Part shown: positions 1-6,015 of the stretch, in pieces
Layout of the letters: each line of letters begins with the position of its first letter
Numbering within the stretch: position 1 is the first letter of the stretch
Assembly (NCBI GenBank): GCA_020438245.1
Contig: JAGQUY010000022.1
Location: 1 to 7,707 of the forward strand
Source: Bacteroidota bacterium
Lineage (GTDB): Bacteria > CLD3 > SB21
DNA: 7,707 nucleotides
Direction: 5' to 3'
Notes under the pieces: model-generated
Databases searched by the model: none
The model's input: the letters and a program-made list of their open reading frames with translations, nothing else
What the model was told of the DNA's origin: nothing
Position numbers and translations under genes: made by a program

Positions 1-1128
1 CTCTTCTACGGGCACTACGACGTCCAACCGGTGGACCCCCTTCATTTGTGGACGAATGGGCCATTTGAGCCCACTATAAGGGACGGCTATATCTATGCAC
101 GTGGAAGTTCCGATGACAAGGGTCAGGTTTTTCTTAACCTGAAGGCCGTCGAGGCCCACCTGAAAACGCACGGCAAATTGCCCGTGAATGTTAAGTTCTT
201 GATTGAGGGAGAAGAAGAAGTCGGCAGTATCCATCTTGATCATTTTCTAGCGGAACACAAAGCCATGCTCAAGTCGGATATCGTGTTGATCTCTGATACT
301 TCTTTTTTTGATGATGAGAAACCCTCGATTGCCTATGGACTCCGCGGACTCTGTTACATGGAAATTGAACTGACCGGCCCCAACAAGGATTTGCATTCAG
401 GCGTGTATGGCGGAGCGGTTGCCAATCCGGTCAATGAGTTAGCCATTCTTATTTCCAAGCTAAAAGACAAGAACGGGAAGATAACCATCCCGGGATTCTA
501 CGGAAAAGTCAGAAAGTTGACAAAGAAAGAAAGGGATGCTTATAAGAAACTTCCGTTCAACAAGAAAGCATACCTGAAAGATCTTGGCATCAAGGACACG
601 TTTGGAGAGAAAGGCTACTCGATTCTTGAACAAGTGAGCGGCCGTCCATGTTTGGACTGCAACGGTATTTGGGGTGGCTTTCAGGGAGAAGGCGCCAAGA
701 CGGTTCTTCCCTCAAAAGCCGGAGCCAAAATCAGCATGCGTTTGGTGCCAAACCAAACTCCGGAAGAGATCGGCAGGCTTTTTGAGAAGTACGTCCGGAA
801 GCTTTGCCCAAAAACCATGCAGATCGAGGTACGTGAATTACATGGCGGCTACCCGGCCATCACAGATATCGACACAAAAGAAATCCAAGCGGCAAGTCGG
901 GCCCTTGAAAAGGTCTTCAAGAAGAAACCTTTGTTCAATCGGGAAGGTGGTTCGATTCCAATCGTTGCGTCATTCGAAAAAATCCTGGGCCTTAAATCCG
1001 TTCTTATGGGATATGGCCTGGATAACGATGCCATCCACTCCCCCAACGAGCGCTTCAAGCTTGATAATTTTTATCGGGGCATGGAAACCAGTGCCGTATT
1101 TTATGATGAACTGGCAAAACTGAGTTAG
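1..1128 (+). CDS. M20-family metallo-dipeptidase, 5'-truncated by window edge
   Basis: A di-zinc exopeptidase that hydrolyses dipeptides or short peptides, probably in the cytoplasm. The frame is open from base 1, so the GTG at 31 is internal and not the start; 375 residues are visible, and roughly 80-100 N-terminal residues of a family usually about 450-480 long lie outside the window. Metal-site motifs appear in order: GHYDVQP (His5, Asp7 of the fragment), ARGSSDDKGQ (bridging Asp near 38-39), EGEEEVGS (general-base and ligand Glu near 71-72), ISDT (Asp99) and AIHSPNER (His346). The inserted lid/dimerisation domain carries LHSGVYGG, whose His132 matches the histidine contributed across the dimer in CNDP-type enzymes. 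REGGSIPI is the usual C-terminal active-site loop. The stop is 3 bp from the downstream ammonia-lyase start, so the two are probably co-transcribed. The family is secure; the preferred substrate cannot be read from the sequence. It resembles the CNDP/carnosinase-like branch more than DapE or ArgE. Confidence 0.93.
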   Translation, partial: LFYGHYDVQPVDPLHLWTNGPFEPTIRDGYIYARGSSDDKGQVFLNLKAVEAHLKTHGKLPVNVKFLIEGEEEVGSIHLDHFLAEHKAMLKSDIVLISDTSFFDDEKPSIAYGLRGLCYMEIELTGPNKDLHSGVYGGAVANPVNELAILISKLKDKNGKITIPGFYGKVRKLTKKERDAYKKLPFNKKAYLKDLGIKDTFGEKGYSILEQVSGRPCLDCNGIWGGFQGEGAKTVLPSKAGAKISMRLVPNQTPEEIGRLFEKYVRKLCPKTMQIEVRELHGGYPAITDIDTKEIQAASRALEKVFKKKPLFNREGGSIPIVASFEKILGLKSVLMGYGLDNDAIHSPNERFKLDNFYRGMETSAVFYDELAKLS

Positions 1129-1131
1129 CCG

Positions 1132-2649
1132 ATGCAGCCTGTCGAAATTGACGGGAATCACCTTACGCTGGATCAAATTGAGGACATCCTCGATCAAGAT
1201 CGCTTTGTCAAACTTAGCGAATCGGCTATCTTGCAGATCAACAAATCCCGTGAAGTAATCGAACACATTGTCCGCTCCGGCAGTGTTGTCTATGGCGTCA
1301 ACACAGGTTTCGGCAAATTCAGTGACGTACAGATATCCGCCGAAAATATCGACATTCTCCAGGAAAATCTCGTCAAGAGTCATGCCAGCGGGATTGGCGA
1401 GGCCTTCAGTAATGACGTTGTCAAGACGATGCTTTTACTCAAAGCCAATGGCCTTGCTAAAGGATATTCCGGCGTCCGGCTCGACATCGTCGAGACGCTT
1501 GTTGAAATGTTCAACAGGGACGTGCTTCCTGTGGTTCCCGAAAAGGGATCGGTAGGCAGCAGCGGCGACCTTGCCCCTCTTGCCCATTTGGCGCTCGTGA
1601 TGATCGGATTGGGTGAAGCGGAATACCAGGGGGAACGTCTGCGCGGTGCGGAAGCCATGAAGCGTGCCGGTATACCGGTGGTCAAATTGCACTCAAAGGA
1701 AGGTTTGGCGATACTAAACGGTACGCAAACCATGACGGCGGTAGCGGCTATCAATTCGATCCGCGCATCGAACATCCTTGAATCAGCCGATATTGTCGGA
1801 GCCATGTCCTCAGAGGTGTTGCTTTGCACCGATGGTGCCTTTGACGCTCGTATCCACAGGGTTCGTCATCAGGAGGGCCAGCAGGTCTCCGCGGAAAATC
1901 TCAGGACACTCCTAAAGGACAGCCCCCTGGTCAAATCGCATATCGGATGCAAAAAAGTGCAGGATGCCTACAGTGTGCGGTGTATGCCGCAAGTGCACGG
2001 CGCCAGCAGAGACGCCGCGGTCTACGTTCGATCTGTGGTGGAACGGGAAATCAATGCCGCAACCGATAACCCGCTTGTTTTTTCAGATCATGAAGGAACG
2101 GTAATCTCCGGAGGGAATTTTCACGGGCAACCGGTTGCCCTTTCTATGGATTTTCTCGCGATAGCCATGAGTGAAATTGGAAGTATTTCCGAACGGCGTA
2201 TCGCATGGATGATGGATGCCAACCTGAGTGACGGCTTGCCTGCCTTCCTGGCCAAAGATGGCGGTCTCAACTCCGGCTACATGATTGCCCAGTATGCCGC
2301 AGCGGCGCTGGTTTCAGAAAACAAGTCGCTGTGCCATCCCGCCAGCATTGACTCTATTCCAACCTCTGCCAACAAAGAAGACCATGTGAGTATGGGCACG
2401 ATTGGTGCACGTCAGTGTCTCCAAGTTATACAAAATGTGGAGCACATCCTTGGAATCGAATGGCTATGTGCAACGCAAGCGGCTGATTTTCGCAAACCAA
2501 TCGCACTAGCCCCGCGAACAGCAAAAGCATACGCCTTGCTCCGCGATGCGGTTCCGATTCTGGATAAAGACCGCGTGACCTCTGACGATATCGAGAAAGC
2601 TACGGCGTTATTGAGAAGAAAAAGGCTTGTTTCGGAGGTGTGGGATTAG
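1132..2649 (+). CDS. hutH: Histidine ammonia-lyase (histidase) with SSG cofactor triad
   Basis: Cytoplasmic lyase converting L-histidine to trans-urocanate and ammonia, the first step of histidine degradation. The 505 residues match the usual full length of about 500-515. Active-site residues keep almost the same numbering as Pseudomonas putida HAL (recalled): Tyr54 in VYGVNTGFG, His84 in KSHASGIGE, Asn196 in ILNGTQ, Gln277, Tyr280 and Arg283 in QDAYSVRCMPQ, Phe330 in GNFHGQP, and Glu416 in SANKEDHVSMG. His84 and Glu416 favour HAL over phenylalanine or tyrosine ammonia-lyase. The MIO-forming site reads GSVGSSGDLAPL, so the triad is Ser143-Ser144-Gly145 instead of the usual Ala-Ser-Gly. The ATG at 1132 gives a family-typical N-terminus; there is no good Shine-Dalgarno sequence, which suggests coupling to the dipeptidase stop 3 bp upstream. 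No hutU, hutI or hutG is in the window, so the fate of urocanate is unknown. An aminomutase of the same superfamily is a less likely alternative. Confidence 0.92.
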   Translation: MQPVEIDGNHLTLDQIEDILDQDRFVKLSESAILQINKSREVIEHIVRSGSVVYGVNTGFGKFSDVQISAENIDILQENLVKSHASGIGEAFSNDVVKTMLLLKANGLAKGYSGVRLDIVETLVEMFNRDVLPVVPEKGSVGSSGDLAPLAHLALVMIGLGEAEYQGERLRGAEAMKRAGIPVVKLHSKEGLAILNGTQTMTAVAAINSIRASNILESADIVGAMSSEVLLCTDGAFDARIHRVRHQEGQQVSAENLRTLLKDSPLVKSHIGCKKVQDAYSVRCMPQVHGASRDAAVYVRSVVEREINAATDNPLVFSDHEGTVISGGNFHGQPVALSMDFLAIAMSEIGSISERRIAWMMDANLSDGLPAFLAKDGGLNSGYMIAQYAAAALVSENKSLCHPASIDSIPTSANKEDHVSMGTIGARQCLQVIQNVEHILGIEWLCATQAADFRKPIALAPRTAKAYALLRDAVPILDKDRVTSDDIEKATALLRRKRLVSEVWD

Positions 2650-2657
2650 AGGGGCTT

Positions 2658-3578
2658 CTAACCGATAGACTCGATCAAGTCAATCAGACGTTCGAGATCG
2701 TCCAGAGAATAGTATTCCACTTCCACGGTTCCGGTATCTCCACGATGTTTTACCTTGACCTTGGTACCCAGTTTTATACGAAGTCTATTTTCGATGTCTG
2801 CCAGATGTGGATCCGACATTTCCACGGTGGCCAATTCAAGTCGCCCGGCCGATTTCTTCGACCCTTTTCCGGACATTCGGTCAACAATAGCTTTGACAAC
2901 TTGTTCCGTCTTGCGAACTGACAATCCAGATTCCACTACCTGCCGCCAAACTTTAATCTGTGTCCCCGCATCAGGAAGGGCGACCAGCGCCCTTCCATGC
3001 CCAATGGTAATTTCCTCTTTTTTCAAGCTCCCCTGCACGTCCGCGGGAAGTTTCAAAAGACGAAGTATGTTCGTGATCGTGGTTCTGTCTTTCCCTATTT
3101 TTCGGGCAACCTCATCCTGCGTAAGCTCACAAACCGTAATGAGCTGCTGATATCCCTCTGCAAGTTCTATCGGATTAAGCTTCTCGCGCTGTACGTTCTC
3201 TATTATCGCCAACTCCAGCATTTCCTCGTCAGAAACCTTTTCGCGCACGTAAGCAGGAACGGTTTGCAATTTGGCCATCTTTGCGGCCCTGAAACGGCGT
3301 TCCCCGGCGATAAGCTCATAGCCGGAAGTCGTTTTGCGAACGGTGATTGGCTGAATGATGCCATTCGTCAAGATGCTGTTCTTCAGATCCTCCAACGCGC
3401 CGGCGTCAAATTCTTTTCTCGGCTGGAACGGATTCGCACGAATGGAATTGAGTGGTATTTCAGAAGTTGAAGTACCCTCCGGATGTTTTAAGGTGCCGTC
3501 GGACCGCAGTCCATCCGAGGGAATCAAGGCACTGAGTCCCTTTCCCAATCCAGTGTTTTTCTTAGGAGTAAAATTCAT
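2658..3578 (-). CDS. parB: Chromosome-partitioning protein ParB (Spo0J-type)
   Basis: CTP-dependent DNA clamp that loads at parS, spreads along DNA and works with ParA in origin segregation. The 306 residues follow the standard order: an N-terminal GLGKGLSALIP segment (10-20), where Spo0J proteins contact and stimulate ParA; a low-complexity linker (21-40); the ParB/Srx-like CTPase domain (about 41-135) starting IPLNSIRANPFQPR, with the arginine-rich GERRFRAA box at 92-99 and IENVQREKLNP at 126-136; a helix-turn-helix at about 152-175 (LTQDEVARKIGKDRTTITN), which reads the parS half-site; a basic Gly/Lys/Ser linker near 235-246; and a C-terminal dimerisation domain ending in the Leu-rich LDDLERLIDLIES. 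The ATG lies one base after the parA TGA and has no clear Shine-Dalgarno sequence, so translation is probably coupled to parA. The gene runs head-on into hutH, with the stops 8 bp apart. It looks intact; no key residue appears lost. Confidence 0.96.
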   Translation of the reverse strand: MNFTPKKNTGLGKGLSALIPSDGLRSDGTLKHPEGTSTSEIPLNSIRANPFQPRKEFDAGALEDLKNSILTNGIIQPITVRKTTSGYELIAGERRFRAAKMAKLQTVPAYVREKVSDEEMLELAIIENVQREKLNPIELAEGYQQLITVCELTQDEVARKIGKDRTTITNILRLLKLPADVQGSLKKEEITIGHGRALVALPDAGTQIKVWRQVVESGLSVRKTEQVVKAIVDRMSGKGSKKSAGRLELATVEMSDPHLADIENRLRIKLGTKVKVKHRGDTGTVEVEYYSLDDLERLIDLIESIG

Positions 3579-3579
3579 G

Positions 3580-4359
3580 TCAAGCCGGCTGAATGTCTAT
3601 CTTGTTTGAAATGATTTCCTTTGCCAACCCCATATAGTCCTGCGCACCAACCGATGCGGGGTCATAGATAATGATCGGTTTACCGTAGCTGGGAGCCTCA
3701 CCAAGCTTGATGTTTCTGTGAATCACGTTCTTGAAAACTTTGTCCTTAAAATACTCTTTGACCTCTGAAACCACCTGGTTCGACAGGTTCAAACGGCTGT
3801 CGAACATCGTCAGCAGCACACCCTCAATCGTCAAAGAAGTATTCAGATGTCGCTGTACGAGTCGTATCGTATTCAGGAGCTGCCTAAGGCCTTCCAAGGC
3901 ATAGTATTCACATTGAATCGGGATCAGAACAGTATCTGAACCTGTGAGTGCATTTAATGTAAGCAAACCCAGAGATGGTGGACAATCAATCAAGAGAAAA
4001 TCATAATTATCTTTAATCGAAGCCATGGCGTTCAGAAACATACGCTCCCGATCTTCCAGGTTGACCAACTCCACCTCCGCTCCCACTAGACGAATATGAG
4101 CCGGAATAATCTCCATTGCCGGCATCATCGTTTTTAGAATGGATTCAGAGGCATCATGGTTGTGGATCAGTACTTCATAGATACTGCGTTCGATTTTCTC
4201 GGGATCCAGCCCTAAGCCCGTCGTGGAATTGGCCTGCGGGTCCATGTCAATGATGAGCGTCCGCTTCCCGGCGTGTGCCAGAGAAGATGCCAGATTGATT
4301 GCGGTGGTGGTTTTTCCGACGCCGCCCTTTTGATTTGCGATGGCAATAATTCTGCCCAT
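3580..4359 (-). CDS. parA: Chromosome-partitioning ATPase ParA (Soj-type)
   Basis: Walker-type ATPase that binds nucleoid DNA as an ATP dimer and is released by ParB, driving separation of replicated origins; in some bacteria it also affects DnaA. The 259 residues start directly at the ATPase fold, without the N-terminal HTH domain of plasmid P1-type ParA, so this is the short Soj/chromosomal type. Visible motifs: deviant Walker A KGGVGKTT (11-18, signature Lys11 and catalytic-loop Lys16), the A' region IIDMDPQ (37-42, Asp40), Walker B LLIDCPPSLGLLT (122-134, Asp125), and the QCEYYALEGL segment (149-158). Arg189 in MFDSRLNLS and Arg215 in VIHRNIKLGEAPS fall where Soj uses basic residues for DNA binding. 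The ATG at 4359 has an AAGGAAG Shine-Dalgarno just upstream and follows a 112-bp gap after nuoM that contains a candidate promoter and operator. parB follows after one base. The gidA/gidB neighbours often found beside parAB are absent. Confidence 0.96.
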   Translation of the reverse strand: MGRIIAIANQKGGVGKTTTAINLASSLAHAGKRTLIIDMDPQANSTTGLGLDPEKIERSIYEVLIHNHDASESILKTMMPAMEIIPAHIRLVGAEVELVNLEDRERMFLNAMASIKDNYDFLLIDCPPSLGLLTLNALTGSDTVLIPIQCEYYALEGLRQLLNTIRLVQRHLNTSLTIEGVLLTMFDSRLNLSNQVVSEVKEYFKDKVFKNVIHRNIKLGEAPSYGKPIIIYDPASVGAQDYMGLAKEIISNKIDIQPA

Positions 4360-4361
4360 GA

Positions 4362-4368
4362 CTTCCTT
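4362..4368 (-). promoter_or_regulatory. Shine-Dalgarno site of parA
   Basis: Reading on the minus strand, AAGGAAG ends two bases before the parA ATG, with the AAGGA core about 4 bases from it. It is the only purine-rich site near the start and fixes the ATG at 4359 as the initiator. It lies three bases downstream of the inverted repeat at 4372-4396, close enough that folding of that repeat in RNA could influence ribosome access (inference). Confidence 0.6.
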
Positions 4369-4371
4369 AGC

Positions 4372-4396
4372 GTGAAACGTTGTGATGGTGTTTCAC
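4372..4396 (-). promoter_or_regulatory. Everted parS-like half-sites / possible leader hairpin upstream of parA
   Basis: The minus strand contains GTGAAAC (4396-4390) and GTTTCAC (4378-4372), perfect inverted copies separated by 11 bases. Each arm equals one half of the well-known parS palindrome TGTTTCACGTGAAACA, but in outside-in order, so no intact 16-bp parS is formed: the best full-site alignments keep only about 10-11 of 16 positions. The pair lies between the predicted parA transcription start and the Shine-Dalgarno sequence. It could be an operator for ParB autoregulation, a 7-bp RNA stem-loop in the leader, or a decayed parS cluster. The repeat is directly visible; its function is inferred. 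Confidence 0.45.
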
Positions 4397-4408
4397 AAAA
4401 TGCGTCGG

Positions 4409-4437
4409 AAAGTAGACAAACAAGACATGAATTTCAA
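4409..4437 (-). promoter_or_regulatory. Candidate sigma-70-type promoter for parAB
   Basis: On the minus strand, TTGAAA (4437-4432; 5 of 6 matches to TTGACA) is followed after exactly 17 bases by TACTTT (4414-4409; 3 of 6 matches to TATAAT). The start of transcription would be near 4401-4403, giving a leader of about 45 bases before the parA ATG that contains the inverted repeat and the Shine-Dalgarno site. The -10 box is weak and the spacing may be chance, but this is the best match in the only intergenic gap on this strand. It would let parAB be expressed independently of nuoM. Confidence 0.4.
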
Positions 4438-4471
4438 TACAAATATCGGCAGGTGAGAACGATTCCTCGGA

Positions 4472-6004
4472 TCAAAATCCGGAGAGGCCTAACACCGGAA
4501 ATACCCCGTGGGCCAATCCGGAATTAATAAGATTTACGAGCCAGGCAGGATAGGCGCCCGCCAGGACAATCACGGCCATAAGAACACCCAAAGCCAGTTT
4601 TTCCCGTATATCGGTGTCCCTCAAGGTTATGTAGTATTTACTCGTGATCAACGCCTCCGTCGGCTCGCCAAAGAACATTTTCTGCATCGCTCGGAGGACA
4701 TAAATGGCAGTGAAAACTACGCCGGTAAGACAAATCAATGCCACGTATTTAAGCAAAGGGCTTGGCATCCCGATTACTCCGGCGGAAAATGCACCTGTCA
4801 AGACCAATACTTCCGATACAAAACCCGACAGACCCGGAAGCCCCAGCCCGGTCATACCGGCAAAAACAAATGCCGTTGCGGTAAACGGAATGATCTTGGC
4901 TAATCCTCCCATTTCACGAATATCCCGCGTGTGAAGTCTTCCGTATACAACTCCGACCAGTGCGAAAAGAAGAGCGGTCATGATGCCATGTGCGAACATC
5001 TGATATACTGCTCCATTAATTCCCGCCACGGACAGAGTGCAAATGCCTAGGGTGACCAACCCCAGATGAGAAACCGACGAATAGGCAATGATGTATTTCA
5101 TGTCGGTTTGTCGCATTGCGGAAAGGCTGCCGTATACGATATTGACCACTGTCAAACAGGCAAAGAAAAACGCCCAATCCTGCGCTCCGTCAGGCATGAA
5201 CTGCAGTCCAATCCGGATAATACCGTATCCACCGAGCTTCATGAGTACGCCGGCATGCAACATACTTACCGCAGACGGAGCCGATGCGTGCCCGTCCGGC
5301 GACCAGGTATGAACCGGCCAAAGGCCGCCAATTGTTCCAAACCCGATAAAGACCATCGGAAAGAAGATTGACTGCCAATGTTCGTCCAGCCTGAAGTTGG
5401 AACTGAGAAAATCGTAGTCCATGCTCCAGACACCGGTTGCGGCATGAGCTTGAACATACAAGCCAAAGATCGGAAGAATCAACAAGGCGCTGCCCAGCAT
5501 GAGATAAAGAGTAAGCTTCATTGCCGAATACTCACGACGACCCGTGCCCCAGATACCGATCAACAAATACATGGGCAACACGGCCAACTCATAGAAAACA
5601 AGAAATAAGAAAAGGTCGAAGGCAATAAACACCCCAAATACTCCTGCGACAAGAATCAGGAGCAATGCAAAAAATTCTTTATGGCGTTCTTTGATTTCCC
5701 ACGATATCAGACACCCGGTGAAAATGGTAATGGACGTCAATAACAGCATCGCTACGCTAACTCCGTCAGCCGCAACGTGATACTGCATTCCGAGACCTTC
5801 AATCCATGGAATGTTGACCTCATAATTGCGCGCGTTTGACGGATCGTAAAGCACGTAGGCCACAACCGAAAGTGCCACCGTTAGTAGCGCTGCGCTGGTA
5901 GCCATAACTCTGGGCCCCAAAACCTCCTTCTCGGGCATGAGCATAATCAAGATCGCCGCGATGATCGGAATCAAGACAATCGCCGAAAGCAGATAATTCT
6001 CCAT
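4472..6004 (-). CDS. nuoM: NADH-quinone oxidoreductase subunit M (NuoM), lacking the TM7 lysine
   Basis: Antiporter-like membrane subunit of respiratory complex I, one of the proton-translocating modules of the inner-membrane arm. The 510 residues are full length, and hydrophobicity suggests about 14 membrane helices. Conserved features: Glu139 in FLVFYELAVLPMYLLIG (TM5 glutamate, E. coli Glu144), the HTWSPDGHASAPSAVSMLHAG segment (232-252), Lys256 in VLMKLGGYGIIR (E. coli Lys265), AYSSVSHLGL (308-316), His339 in MFAHGIMTALLF, and Glu398 in GFVSEVLVL (E. coli Glu407). The constant offset of 9 from E. coli numbering over TM7-TM12 puts Ile225 exactly where Lys234 should be: the usual K(V/M)P stretch before the HTW motif reads TIGGLWP. 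Initiation is at ATG 6004 with AGGGG six bases upstream, overlapping the stop of the glycosyltransferase gene. nuoL and nuoN are not adjacent. DabB- or Mrp-type paralogues fit less well because the NuoM signatures elsewhere are strong. Confidence 0.9.
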   Translation of the reverse strand: MENYLLSAIVLIPIIAAILIMLMPEKEVLGPRVMATSAALLTVALSVVAYVLYDPSNARNYEVNIPWIEGLGMQYHVAADGVSVAMLLLTSITIFTGCLISWEIKERHKEFFALLLILVAGVFGVFIAFDLFLFLVFYELAVLPMYLLIGIWGTGRREYSAMKLTLYLMLGSALLILPIFGLYVQAHAATGVWSMDYDFLSSNFRLDEHWQSIFFPMVFIGFGTIGGLWPVHTWSPDGHASAPSAVSMLHAGVLMKLGGYGIIRIGLQFMPDGAQDWAFFFACLTVVNIVYGSLSAMRQTDMKYIIAYSSVSHLGLVTLGICTLSVAGINGAVYQMFAHGIMTALLFALVGVVYGRLHTRDIREMGGLAKIIPFTATAFVFAGMTGLGLPGLSGFVSEVLVLTGAFSAGVIGMPSPLLKYVALICLTGVVFTAIYVLRAMQKMFFGEPTEALITSKYYITLRDTDIREKLALGVLMAVIVLAGAYPAWLVNLINSGLAHGVFPVLGLSGF

Positions 6005-6010
6005 TCCTAA

Positions 6011-6015
6011 CCCCT
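6011..6015 (-). promoter_or_regulatory. Shine-Dalgarno site of nuoM overlapping the upstream stop codon
   Basis: On the minus strand, AGGGG lies six bases before the nuoM ATG, and its first two bases are the AG of the upstream gene's TAG stop. This places nuoM in the same transcript as the glycosyltransferase and permits translational coupling. A second AGGA directly abuts the ATG but is too close to act as a normal Shine-Dalgarno. Confidence 0.5.

Noticed and set aside
31..33. GTG as the start of the dipeptidase
   Set aside because: Codons 1-10 in the same frame encode the metal-binding GHYDVQP motif, so the protein must begin before base 1.
970..1383. Minus-strand open frame spanning the dipeptidase-histidase junction
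   Set aside because: It is antisense to two strongly supported genes whose motifs cover the same bases, has no family signature, and appears to be a by-product of codon usage.
2997..3470. Plus-strand open frame of 157 codons inside parB
   Set aside because: Antisense to the conserved CTPase and HTH region of parB; no motif of its own.
4364..4379. A degenerate full-length parS centred next to the parA Shine-Dalgarno
   Set aside because: Only about 11 of 16 positions match: one half is nearly perfect, but the other is essentially random and overlaps the ribosome-binding site; a real parS normally tolerates only one or two mismatches.
4478..4499. TCCGG...CCGGA inverted repeat at the end of nuoM as a terminator
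   Set aside because: The stem is only 5 bp with a 12-base loop, lies inside the coding region and has no following T-run on the nuoM strand.
4273..4527. Plus-strand open frame crossing the parA-nuoM gap
   Set aside because: Its product is low-complexity and Arg-rich, and most of it is antisense to parA and to the end of nuoM; no supporting start context.
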